This document shows positions 1 to 6,670 of a DNA stretch of 10,725 bases, piece by piece. Position numbers and translations under genes: made by a program. The notes beneath the pieces are model-generated. The model was given only the letters and a program-made list of their open reading frames with translations, did not search any database and was not told the origin of the DNA. The stretch comes from CAZBPZ01 sp964493955 (GTDB lineage: Bacteria; Chloroflexota; Dehalococcoidia; Dehalococcoidales; Fen-1064): assembly GCA_964493955.1 (NCBI GenBank), contig CAZBPZ010000056.1:1-10725 (forward strand). Direction: 5' to 3'. Each line of letters starts with the position of its first letter. Positions within the stretch are counted from its first letter, which is position 1.

Positions 1-1255
1 CAACCGGCTGGCGGGAAAACGCATCGCCATCGTCGAGGACCTGCCCGGGACCACGCGCGACCGTGTCATTGCCGATGTCAGCTGGAAGGACCGCCGCTTC
101 ACCCTGGTGGACACCGGCGGGCTGGAAATCAGCCCGGAGACAGCCGTGGGCCTGGGGGTGCGGCAGCAGGTGGAGGCCGCCGTGGCCGGGGCCGACGCCA
201 TTATCCTGATGGTAGACGTGCGCGACGGCGTCACCCCGGCCGACCTGGACGCCGCCGACCTGGTACGGCGGGCCGCCCGGCCGGTTGTCCTGGCCGCCAA
301 CAAGGCGGACAACGCGGCCCTTGAGACCCACGCGGTTGACTTCTACCGCCTGGGGCTGGGTGAGCCGGTGGCCATCAGCGCCCACCACGGGCGTGGCACC
401 GCCGGGCTGCTGGACAGGCTGGCCGAGCTGCTGCCACCGGCGGCAGCCCCACCCCCCGGGCCCGAAGGCATGAAGATTGCCATCGTGGGGCGGCCCAACG
501 TGGGCAAGTCGCAGCTGCTCAACCGGCTGGCGGGCAACCCCCGGGCCATCGTGGACGAGGTCCCCGGCACCACGCGTGACGCCGTGGACACAGTACTTGA
601 CTTCAACGGAGAAAGTGTGCTAGTTATTGATACCGCTGGCATGCGTAGGCGGGGGAAGCAGGGCCGGGGGGTGGAACGCTACAGCGTGCTGCGCGCCCTG
701 AGGGCGATTGACCGGGCCGATGTTGCCCTGCTCGTCCTGGATGCCACGGAGCTCCCCACCGCCCAGGACATGCATGTTGCCGGCTACGTACAGCAGGCAG
801 CCAAGGGGATTATCCTGGTGGTAAACAAGTGTGACCTGGTCCCGGAGCTGGACCGGGCTGAATGGGATAAACAGCTGCGGAAGCATTTCCGCTTCCTGCC
901 CTATGCGCCGATTGCCTACACCTCGGCCCTGCGCGGCGAGGGGGTGGCAGCCCTCCTGCCGGTGGCGAGCCGCATCTACCATGACAGGCTGAAGCAGGTC
1001 CCGCCCGCCGAGGTGGCCAGCGCGGTACGCCGGGCGGTGGCCCTCCACCCACCCCCCCGCCGCGGCCGCCGCCAGCTCAAGGTGCTCGGCGCCGCCCAGG
1101 TGGGCACCAACCCGCCAGCCTTTGAGTTCACCGTGAACGACCCGCGGCTCGTCCACTTCTCGTACCGGCGTTACCTGGAAAACCGGCTGCGGGAGGCCTT
1201 CGGCTTTACCGGCACCCCGCTGCGCCTGGTCTTCAAGGCCAGAGGTGAGCCATGA
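1..1255 (+). CDS. der: Ribosome biogenesis GTPase Der (EngA), 5'-truncated by window edge
   Basis: Der is a tandem two-G-domain GTPase that acts in late assembly of the 50S ribosomal subunit. The reading frame is open from base 2, giving 417 visible residues; the family is usually about 440, so roughly the first 20, including the first Walker A, lie outside. Seen in domain 1: PGTTRD (15-20), DTGG (37-40), NKAD (100-103) and the SA loop (126-127). Seen in domain 2: GRPNVGKS (163-170), PGTTRD (188-193), DTAG (210-213), NKCD (275-278) and SAL (308-310). A C-terminal KH-like domain runs from about 320 to 417. The two G domains are joined by a Pro/Ala-rich linker near residues 145-155. The TGA stop overlaps the plsY ATG as ATGA, so the two genes are translationally coupled. 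Nothing looks damaged. An internal GTG at base 107 is not the start, because conserved motifs lie upstream of it. Confidence 0.97.
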   Translation, partial: NRLAGKRIAIVEDLPGTTRDRVIADVSWKDRRFTLVDTGGLEISPETAVGLGVRQQVEAAVAGADAIILMVDVRDGVTPADLDAADLVRRAARPVVLAANKADNAALETHAVDFYRLGLGEPVAISAHHGRGTAGLLDRLAELLPPAAAPPPGPEGMKIAIVGRPNVGKSQLLNRLAGNPRAIVDEVPGTTRDAVDTVLDFNGESVLVIDTAGMRRRGKQGRGVERYSVLRALRAIDRADVALLVLDATELPTAQDMHVAGYVQQAAKGIILVVNKCDLVPELDRAEWDKQLRKHFRFLPYAPIAYTSALRGEGVAALLPVASRIYHDRLKQVPPAEVASAVRRAVALHPPPRRGRRQLKVLGAAQVGTNPPAFEFTVNDPRLVHFSYRRYLENRLREAFGFTGTPLRLVFKARGEP

Positions 1256-1938
1256 TAGTGGGCCAGTACCTGGCATGCATCCTGGTAGGCTATCTGCTGG
1301 GGTCCATCCCCTTCGGCTGGCTGGTGACCCGCTACTTCACCGGGGTGGACGTGCGCCACTTCGGCAGCGGCAAGACGGGCGGTACCAACGTGCTGCGCAC
1401 CGCCGGCCTGAAGGCGGCGTTACTGGTAGTTGCCGGGGACGTCGCCAAGGGGGCGGTAGCCGTGGTACTGGCCGGCCTGATTATGGGTAACAGCTACCTG
1501 GCGGTGGGCAGGTTCGGCTTCGGGCTGCCGTTGGCACAGGTGCTGGCGGCCCTGGCGGCCGTGGCCGGGCACAACTGGCCGGTCTTCCTCAAGTTCAAGG
1601 GCGGCCGTGGGGTGGCCACCTTCTTCGGCGGGCTGATGGCAATTATCCCCCTGGCCGCCGTCTTCGGGGGGGAGCTTCTCATCATCAGCGCGGTCGCCAC
1701 CCGCTTCGCCTCGCTCGGCTCCATCGCCGGCGTGGTGGGCACCTATGCCATCGTCGTGCCGCTCACCGTCATCAACGGGTGGCCAATCGAATACCTGCTG
1801 TATGCCTTCATCGGCGCCGTCGTCCTGATTGCGATGCACCGCGGCAACATCGTCCGGCTCCTTACCGGCAAGGAGCGCCGCCTGGGCGAGAAAGCGGAGA
1901 AAATCGAGACCGCCCCATCAGCCGAGGTGGGCGACTAA
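1252..1938 (+). CDS. plsY: Glycerol-3-phosphate acyltransferase PlsY (acyl-phosphate dependent)
   Basis: PlsY is an integral membrane enzyme that transfers an acyl group from acyl-phosphate to the sn-1 position of glycerol-3-phosphate, giving lysophosphatidate, the first committed step of phospholipid synthesis. The 228-residue protein has several hydrophobic segments. Motifs seen: GSIPFGWL (17-24), GSGKTGGTN (38-46, usually GSGNPGATN), GHNWPVF..FKGGRGVAT (106-123) and the C-terminal HRGNIVRLLTGKE (196-208). It is somewhat longer than the usual ~200 residues, owing to an insertion near 78-95 and a charged, probably cytoplasmic tail (209-228). The start is the ATG inside the ATGA overlap with der, preceded by an AGAGGTG Shine-Dalgarno at 1241-1247. 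gpsA follows after 3 nt and makes the PlsY substrate, so the pair forms a pathway unit. The family call is secure; the K-T replacement in the second motif is discussed in the findings. Confidence 0.96.
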   Translation: MIVGQYLACILVGYLLGSIPFGWLVTRYFTGVDVRHFGSGKTGGTNVLRTAGLKAALLVVAGDVAKGAVAVVLAGLIMGNSYLAVGRFGFGLPLAQVLAALAAVAGHNWPVFLKFKGGRGVATFFGGLMAIIPLAAVFGGELLIISAVATRFASLGSIAGVVGTYAIVVPLTVINGWPIEYLLYAFIGAVVLIAMHRGNIVRLLTGKERRLGEKAEKIETAPSAEVGD

Positions 1939-1941
1939 TCA

Positions 1942-2829
1942 ATGGCCCACATCGCCATCATCGGTACCACCAGCTGGGGGGCTACCCTCGGCGTGGTCTG
2001 GTCCCAGGAAGGTCACGAGGTCAGGCTGTGGGCACGCCACGCCCGCGAGGCCACCGAGCTCAAGCGGGCCGGGGCCAATCAGCGCCTCGTGCCGGGGGTA
2101 CGCTTCCCGCGCCGCCTGTCGGTGACAGCCTCGCTCCACCGCACCATGGCCGGGGCAGCGGCGGTGGTGCTGGCAGTACCCTCGCAGGCAATGCGCCAGA
2201 ACGTGCAGCGCCTCGCCCCGCACCTCGAGCCGTCAATGCTCATCATCAGTGCCGCCAAGGGGCTGGAGCTCGGCAGCCACAAGCGCATGAGCCAGGTCAT
2301 CGCCGAGGAGATTCCGGCTGACTACCAGCGTAACATCTGCGTCCTCTCCGGTCCCAACCTGTCACGGGAGATAGTCCAGGGCCGCCCGGCCGCCACCGTG
2401 GTGGCGGCCGAGAGCGAGTCGGTGGCCCGCGCCGCCCAGAAACTGCTCAACACGCCGCGGCTGTGCGTTTACCACAATACGGATGTCATCGGGGTGGAGC
2501 TGGGGGGTGCCCTGAAGAATGTCATCGCCCTGGCGGCCGGCATTGCCGATGGCCTCGGCTACGGTGACAACGCCAAGGCCGCCCTGATTACGCGGGGCCT
2601 GGCCGAGATTTCGGCGCTGGGAGTGGCCATGGGGGCCAACCCCCTGACCTTCTCCGGGCTGGCCGGGCTGGGCGACCTGATGGCCACCTGCGCCAGCCCG
2701 CTGAGCCGCAACCACTTCGTGGGGGTGGAGCTGGGGCGGGGCCGGGCGCTTGAGGAAATCGTGGCGACGATGGAAGGCGTGGCCGAAGGTGTCGCCACCA
2801 CCCGGGCCGCCTGGGAGCTGGCCCAGTAG
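1942..2829 (+). CDS. gpsA: NAD(P)H glycerol-3-phosphate dehydrogenase GpsA, cut short by an in-frame TAG
   Basis: GpsA reduces dihydroxyacetone phosphate to sn-glycerol-3-phosphate in the cytoplasm, feeding PlsY encoded just upstream. The open frame gives 295 residues, whereas the family is usually about 330-360. Seen: an N-terminal Rossmann loop IGTTSWG (7-13), SAAKGLE (103-109), SGPNLSREI (136-144), GGALKNVIALAAGIADGLG (188-206) with the catalytic Lys192, TRGLAE (217-222), SGLAGLGDLMATC (238-250) and SRN (255-257). The frame stops at TAG 2827-2829, inside the helix that follows VATTRAAWELAQ. The normal C-terminal end (PITENVYRVLYEG) is still encoded downstream in the same frame. A GAGGTGG sequence at 1924-1930 may serve as ribosome binding site, though its spacing of 11 nt is long. 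The protein may be non-functional, or full length if the stop is read through or is a sequencing error. Confidence 0.93.
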   Translation: MAHIAIIGTTSWGATLGVVWSQEGHEVRLWARHAREATELKRAGANQRLVPGVRFPRRLSVTASLHRTMAGAAAVVLAVPSQAMRQNVQRLAPHLEPSMLIISAAKGLELGSHKRMSQVIAEEIPADYQRNICVLSGPNLSREIVQGRPAATVVAAESESVARAAQKLLNTPRLCVYHNTDVIGVELGGALKNVIALAAGIADGLGYGDNAKAALITRGLAEISALGVAMGANPLTFSGLAGLGDLMATCASPLSRNHFVGVELGRGRALEEIVATMEGVAEGVATTRAAWELAQ

Positions 2830-3009
2830 CTTGTTGTGGAGACGCCCATCACCGAGAACGTGTACCGTGTCCTCTACGAAGGGGCCGACGTGCACCAGGT
2901 GGCCCGGGAGCTGATGATGGCCCAGGCCAGGCATGAGCTGGCCGGCCGCCGCTGGAAGCTCTTCAAGTTCATCCGGCCCGGCCGGCGCCGGCGCGCCAGG
3001 CCGACCTAG
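2830..3009 (+). pseudogene. gpsA: Detached C-terminal coding remnant of gpsA, same frame after TAG
   Basis: Translation continues without a frame change after the TAG at 2827-2829 for 59 codons, to a TAG at 3007-3009. The peptide starts LVVETPITENVYRVLYEG and goes on through VARELMMAQARHELAGRRW to a very basic tail ending GRRRRARPT. The E.PITE.VY.VLYEG segment is the conserved GpsA C-terminus, so this is the rest of gpsA. With the interruption ignored, the gene would span 1942-3009 and encode 355 codons plus the interrupting one counted among them, a normal length. There is no ATG near the beginning and no Shine-Dalgarno at good spacing to the GTG at 2836, so independent translation is unlikely. 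The end fits exactly against dnaJ: the two stop codons overlap in CTAG at 3006-3009. Confidence 0.9.
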
Positions 3010-4085
3010 CGCTTCCGCTTGCGGCGGGGCCTTTCCCCTTCCAGGCTCGCCGCCAGCTCCTCGAGCAGCCGGCGCTGCTCGCGGGAGAGCTTCTGCGGGG
3101 TCTCCACCAGGACTGTCACCAGCTGGTCACCCCGGCCGCCGCGCGAGAGGTGTGGCACCCCCTTCCCCTTGAGCCGGAGGACCGTGCCGGACTGGGTACC
3201 GGCCGGCACCTTGAGGCGGGCCTCACCGTCCAGGGTGGGAACGCTTATCTCGGCCCCGAGTGCTGCCTGGGCAAAGTTGACTGCCACCTGGCAGAGGATG
3301 TCATCCCCGTCACGGACGAAGCGCTCGTGGGGGCGCACCAGAATATCAACGAAGACATCACCCGCCGGGCCACCACGCGTGCCAGCGTCACCCTCACCCC
3401 GCAGACGCAACCGGGTGCCGTGGCTGACACCGGCCGGGATGGCCACGCTCAGGGTGCGACGGCGGCGCTCGCGCCCCGAGCCACGGCAGCGCGGGCACGG
3501 GTCGGTGATGAGCTGGCCCTCACCCTGACACTGGGGACAGGTGGCCACGTTGGTGAAGCGCCCGAAGATGCTGGACTGCACCCGCCGCACCTGCCCCGAG
3601 CCGTTACAGTTGGGGCAGCGGACGGGCGGCACCCCCGGCCGGCTGCCGGTGCCGGAACAGTCGGCGCAGACCTCGGTGCGGACAACCTCCACCTCCTTCT
3701 CACAGCCAAAAGCGGCCTCCTCCAGGTCAAGGGTGAGGCGGTACTCCAGCGAAGCCCCCCGCTGGGGGGCCTGACGGGTGGCGGTGCTCCCGCCGAAGAA
3801 GGCCTCAAAGATATCGCCGAAGCCGAAGTCAAACCCCTCAAAGCCACGCCCGAACACGCCCTCGCCCCCGGTATGGCCGTAGCGGTCGTAGGCGGCGCGC
3901 TTTTCCGGGTCGGAGAGGACCTCGTAGGCCTCGTTGATTTCTTTGAACTTCTCCTCGGCGCCGTCGCTGCGGTTGTGGTCCGGGTGGTACTGGAACGCCA
4001 GCTTGCGGAAGGCACGCTTGATATCCTCGTCCGTGGCGTCCCGGCCGACCCCCAGTATCTCGTAGTAGTCCTTCTTCGCTACCAT
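3006..4085 (-). CDS. dnaJ: Co-chaperone DnaJ (Hsp40, type I)
   Basis: DnaJ delivers unfolded clients to DnaK and stimulates its ATPase. The protein has 359 residues, normal for a full type I DnaJ. Seen: J domain 6-70 with HPD at 34-36, a Gly/Phe-rich stretch about 71-99, and four zinc-binding repeats, CADCSGTG (140-147), CPNCNGSG (157-164), CPQCQGEG (183-190) and CPRCRGSG (197-204). A C-terminal beta-sandwich substrate and dimerisation region follows, and the protein ends in the basic RPRRKRKR. The start is the ATG at 4085-4083, giving MVAKKDYYEILGV; the open frame extends upstream to a TTG at 4157, but those 24 residues do not resemble a J domain. No convincing Shine-Dalgarno precedes the ATG. 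It is the last gene of the hrcA operon, separated from dnaK by 131 nt containing a strong hairpin, so its expression may be set partly independently. It is convergent with gpsA. Confidence 0.96.
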   Translation of the reverse strand: MVAKKDYYEILGVGRDATDEDIKRAFRKLAFQYHPDHNRSDGAEEKFKEINEAYEVLSDPEKRAAYDRYGHTGGEGVFGRGFEGFDFGFGDIFEAFFGGSTATRQAPQRGASLEYRLTLDLEEAAFGCEKEVEVVRTEVCADCSGTGSRPGVPPVRCPNCNGSGQVRRVQSSIFGRFTNVATCPQCQGEGQLITDPCPRCRGSGRERRRRTLSVAIPAGVSHGTRLRLRGEGDAGTRGGPAGDVFVDILVRPHERFVRDGDDILCQVAVNFAQAALGAEISVPTLDGEARLKVPAGTQSGTVLRLKGKGVPHLSRGGRGDQLVTVLVETPQKLSREQRRLLEELAASLEGERPRRKRKR

Positions 4086-4162
4086 AAGGCGTACCGGCTG
4101 CCCCCCTTGCCGCGGAACCGGCCTGCATTGCCGGCGACAGGGCCTCTCACCTGGCAATAGCT

Positions 4163-4195
4163 ATTGTGCCGGAGGGGCCTGCCCTCCGGCACAAT
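4163..4195 (-). promoter_or_regulatory. Perfect 14-bp intergenic hairpin between dnaK and dnaJ
   Basis: The arms ATTGTGCCGGAGGG (4163-4176) and CCCTCCGGCACAAT (4182-4195) are perfectly complementary around a 5-nt loop. In the transcript the hairpin begins about 22 nt after the dnaK stop and ends about 77 nt before the dnaJ ATG. No U-run follows on the minus strand, so it is not a textbook intrinsic terminator. A partial terminator, an RNase barrier protecting the dnaK message, or a processing site are the likely roles. A 12-bp palindrome CAATAGCTATTG (4155-4166) shares four bases with one arm and could form a competing structure. The 131-nt gap holds nothing else that I recognise. Confidence 0.8.
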
Positions 4196-4216
4196 TGGGA
4201 ACCGACCCTCTTATGA

Positions 4217-6097
4217 TTATACCTCGCGGAACTCTCCTTCAACAGTCCCCTCATCATCCCCACCACCGGGTGGTGGTCCCTGTTCCGGTGAGCCACCGGC
4301 CTGGTAGATGGTGGTCCCCACCCGCTGCATAACGTCCGAGAGCTCCTGCGAGGCCTGCCGGATGGCCTGGATATCACCCCCCTGCAGGGCGGAGCGCACC
4401 GCCGCTATTTTCTCCTCAACCGCCTTGTTGAGGTCTTCCGGGATTTTGTCCTTGTTTTCCCGCAGCGTCTTTTCGGCGGTGTAGGCCATGGTGTCGGCCG
4501 TGTTACGCAGCTCAGCTTCCTCGCGGCGGCGGCGGTCTTCCTCGGCGTGGGCCTCGGCCTCGCGCTGCATGCGCTCAATCTCTTCTTTGCTGAGGCCGGA
4601 GGAGGCGGTGATGGTAATCTTCTGCTCCTTGCCGGTGCCCTTGTCGTGCGCCCTGACGCTGAGGATACCGTTGGCGTCAATATCAAAGGTGACCTCTATC
4701 TGGGGGACACCCCGCGGCGCCGGCAGGATGCCATCCAGCATGAAGCGGCCCAGGGTGCGGTTATCGGCCGCCATGGGACGCTCACCCTGGACGACGTGAA
4801 TCTCCACGCTGGGCTGGTTATCGGTGGCGGTGCTGAAAATCTGGCTCTTGGAGGTGGGGATGGTGGTGTTGCGCGGGATGAGCGGCGTCACCACGCCACC
4901 AAGGGTCTCGATGCCCAGGGTCAGCGGGGTAACGTCCAGCAGGAGAACGTCCTTGACATCACCCTTGAGGACGCCTGCCTGGATGGCCGCCCCGATGGCC
5001 ACCACCTCGTCCGGGTTGACGCCCTTGTGGGGCTCCCGGCCGAAGAACTGCTTTACCTTCTCCTGGACGAGCGGCATGCGCGTCTGGCCGCCGACGAGCA
5101 CCACCTCGTCAACCTGGGCCGCCGTCTTGCCGGCATCCTGCAGGGCCTGCTTGACCGGCCCCAGGCTCCGCTCCACCAGGTCCATGACGAGCTGCTCCAG
5201 CCGCGAGCGGGTCAGTGTCATGCTGAGGTGCTTGGGGCCGCTGGCATCGGCCGTGATGAAAGGCAGGTTGATTTCGGTCTGCTGCACGGTGGAAAGCTCA
5301 ATCTTGGCCTTTTCAGCCGCCTCCTTGAGGCGCTGCAGGGCCATCCGGTCCTGGCGCAGGTCTATCCCCTGCTCTTTCTTGAACTCGTCACAGATCCAGT
5401 CGATGATTCTCTGGTCAAAATCATCACCGCCGAGGTGGGTATCGCCGTTGGTGGACTTCACCTGGAAGGTGCCCTCGCCCAGCTCCAGGATGGAGATATC
5501 AAACGTGCCGCCACCCAGGTCATAGACGGCGATGGTCTCGTCCTTTTTCTTGTCCAGGCCGTAGGCCAGCGAGGCGGCCGTCGGCTCGTTGATGATGCGC
5601 AGCACGTCCAGCCCGGCTATCTTGCCGGCATCCTTGGTGGCCTGGCGCTGGCTATCATTGAAGTAGGCCGGCACGGTGATGACGGCCTCGGTGACCTTCT
5701 CACCCAGGTAGGCCTCGGCGTCGGCCTTGAGCTTCTGCAGAATCATGGCCGAGATTTCTGGCGGGCTGTACTCCCGGCCGCCCATCACAACCCGGGCATC
5801 ACCATTGGGAGCAGCCACAATCTTGTAGGGCAGGAGCTTGCGGTCATACTCCACCGAGGGCTCGTTGTATTTGCGCCCCATGAGGCGCTTGATGGAAAAG
5901 ATGGTGTTATCCGGGTTGGTGATTGCCTGCCGCCGGGCCACCTGGCCCACCAGGCGCTCACCGGCCTTGTTGACCGCCACAACGGAAGGGGTGGTCCGGC
6001 TACCCTCGGCGTTGGGAATGACCACCGGCTCGCCGCCTTCCATAACGGCCATGGCTGAAAAAGTGGTACCCAGGTCTATCCCAATTACCTTTCCCAT
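4217..6097 (-). CDS. dnaK: Molecular chaperone DnaK (Hsp70)
   Basis: DnaK is the ATP-dependent Hsp70 that binds exposed hydrophobic peptides together with DnaJ and the exchange factor GrpE. The protein has 626 residues, full length. Seen: phosphate-1 motif GIDLGTTFS (6-14), the Hsp70 catalytic Lys in IFSIKRLMG (Lys70), INEPTAASLAYG (169-180), AVYDLGGGTFDIS (190-202), VVLVGGQTRMPLVQ (332-345), and the interdomain linker VLLLDVTPLTLGIE (384-397). The substrate-binding beta-domain runs to about 500, then comes a charged alpha-helical lid to about 600 and a Gly/Pro-rich tail ending VEGEFREV, like other bacterial DnaK tails. The start ATG at 6097-6095 begins exactly at the conserved MGKVIGIDLG, with AAGGAG (6114-6109) 11 nt upstream, a long spacing. 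It is third in the operon, 48 nt after grpE. Nothing is missing. Confidence 0.98.
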   Translation of the reverse strand: MGKVIGIDLGTTFSAMAVMEGGEPVVIPNAEGSRTTPSVVAVNKAGERLVGQVARRQAITNPDNTIFSIKRLMGRKYNEPSVEYDRKLLPYKIVAAPNGDARVVMGGREYSPPEISAMILQKLKADAEAYLGEKVTEAVITVPAYFNDSQRQATKDAGKIAGLDVLRIINEPTAASLAYGLDKKKDETIAVYDLGGGTFDISILELGEGTFQVKSTNGDTHLGGDDFDQRIIDWICDEFKKEQGIDLRQDRMALQRLKEAAEKAKIELSTVQQTEINLPFITADASGPKHLSMTLTRSRLEQLVMDLVERSLGPVKQALQDAGKTAAQVDEVVLVGGQTRMPLVQEKVKQFFGREPHKGVNPDEVVAIGAAIQAGVLKGDVKDVLLLDVTPLTLGIETLGGVVTPLIPRNTTIPTSKSQIFSTATDNQPSVEIHVVQGERPMAADNRTLGRFMLDGILPAPRGVPQIEVTFDIDANGILSVRAHDKGTGKEQKITITASSGLSKEEIERMQREAEAHAEEDRRRREEAELRNTADTMAYTAEKTLRENKDKIPEDLNKAVEEKIAAVRSALQGGDIQAIRQASQELSDVMQRVGTTIYQAGGSPEQGPPPGGGDDEGTVEGEFREV

Positions 6098-6137
6098 CTT
6101 CGCTTTTTCTCCTTATGATTCATCCTCGGCCACACCC

Positions 6138-6156
6138 CGGCCGGCTCAGCCGGCCG
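6138..6156 (-). promoter_or_regulatory. GC-rich hairpin with the grpE stop codon as its loop
   Basis: The arms CGGCCGGC (6138-6145) and GCCGGCCG (6149-6156) are perfect 8-bp complements. The three loop bases are exactly the grpE stop codon, TGA on the minus strand. It sits between grpE and dnaK in the operon transcript. It could influence translation termination at grpE or mRNA processing before dnaK, but in GC-rich DNA such short perfect stems can arise by chance. Confidence 0.5.
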
Positions 6157-6670
6157 CCGCCTCACCGTTACCAACAATGACGCGGGCCGGCCGCAGCACC
6201 CGGTCATGCAGAAAATAGCCCTTCTGTACCTCGCCCACCACCATGCCAGACTCGCCCGGGCCATGCATGGCGGCCTCGTGGAGATTGGGGTCGAAGGGCT
6301 GCCCAACCGCCTCCATGACCCTGACACCGTTTGCCTCCAGGGCGGCCAGTAACTTGCGCTGAATCAGGCGGATGCCCTCCACCCACTCGTGGTCTGACAT
6401 CTCCGGGCCAACATGCTCCAGGGCCCGCTCCAGGTCATCCAGGACCGGTAATATCGCCCGCAGGAGCTCGGCATTGGCAAACTTCACCGTTTCCTGGCGC
6501 TCCTGCTCAACGCGCCGCTTGTAATTGACAAAGTCCGCCTGTGAGCGCTGCCAGCCGGCCAGGTAACGCTCTGCCTTTTCCTTCTCCTCCGACAGGGCCT
6601 GCTGTAGCTCTCCGAGGCTATCAGAAGGGGCCTGGGGCTTTTCCCGTTCCTCTTCGGTCAGGTCCATCAT
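6146..6670 (-). CDS. grpE: Nucleotide exchange factor GrpE
   Basis: GrpE releases ADP from DnaK and resets the chaperone cycle. The protein has 174 residues. An acidic N-terminus (1-25) is followed by a long coiled-coil helix (about 26-85, with ADFVNYKRRVEQE at 45-57), a four-helix dimer segment, and the C-terminal beta domain carrying the family signature: PFDPNLHEA (125-133), VVGEVQKGYFLHDRVLRPARVIVG (144-167). The chosen ATG at 6670-6668 overlaps the hrcA TGA as ATGA, matching the translational coupling elsewhere in this window. A second ATG follows immediately at 6667, and a GTG at 6679 is also in frame, so the exact start is uncertain by a few residues. It stands between hrcA and dnaK, the usual order in HrcA-regulated operons. 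Its stop codon lies in the loop of a GC-rich hairpin. Confidence 0.96.
   Translation of the reverse strand: MMDLTEEEREKPQAPSDSLGELQQALSEEKEKAERYLAGWQRSQADFVNYKRRVEQERQETVKFANAELLRAILPVLDDLERALEHVGPEMSDHEWVEGIRLIQRKLLAALEANGVRVMEAVGQPFDPNLHEAAMHGPGESGMVVGEVQKGYFLHDRVLRPARVIVGNGEAAAG

Noticed and set aside
1..534. 15-base identical direct repeat (1-15 and 520-534)
   Set aside because: It encodes NRLAG in both tandem G domains of Der, an expected consequence of the internal duplication in this family.
1..3009. Genome-wide reassignment of TAG to an amino acid as explanation for the gpsA stop
   Set aside because: dnaJ, the MBL gene and the surface protein all end with TAG exactly where their families or domains should end, and restored gpsA ends with TAG too. 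This argues against general reassignment, though not against site-specific readthrough.
2836..3009. The gpsA C-terminal piece as an independent small gene from GTG 2836
   Set aside because: No Shine-Dalgarno at useful spacing, and the peptide begins in the middle of a conserved GpsA segment.
4086..4157. 24-residue N-terminal extension of DnaJ from TTG 4157
   Set aside because: The sequence is Arg/Pro/Cys-rich, unlike any J domain, and the canonical MVAKKDYYEILGV begins at 4085.
3150..4160. 336-codon plus-strand open frame opposite dnaJ
   Set aside because: Shadow of dnaJ: low-complexity Gly/Ala/Val composition, no family motif.
4547..6058. 503-codon open frame on the plus strand opposite dnaK
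   Set aside because: The minus strand encodes an unmistakable DnaK with every signature. The antisense frame is kept open by GC-rich third positions, has no recognisable domain and no ribosome binding site.
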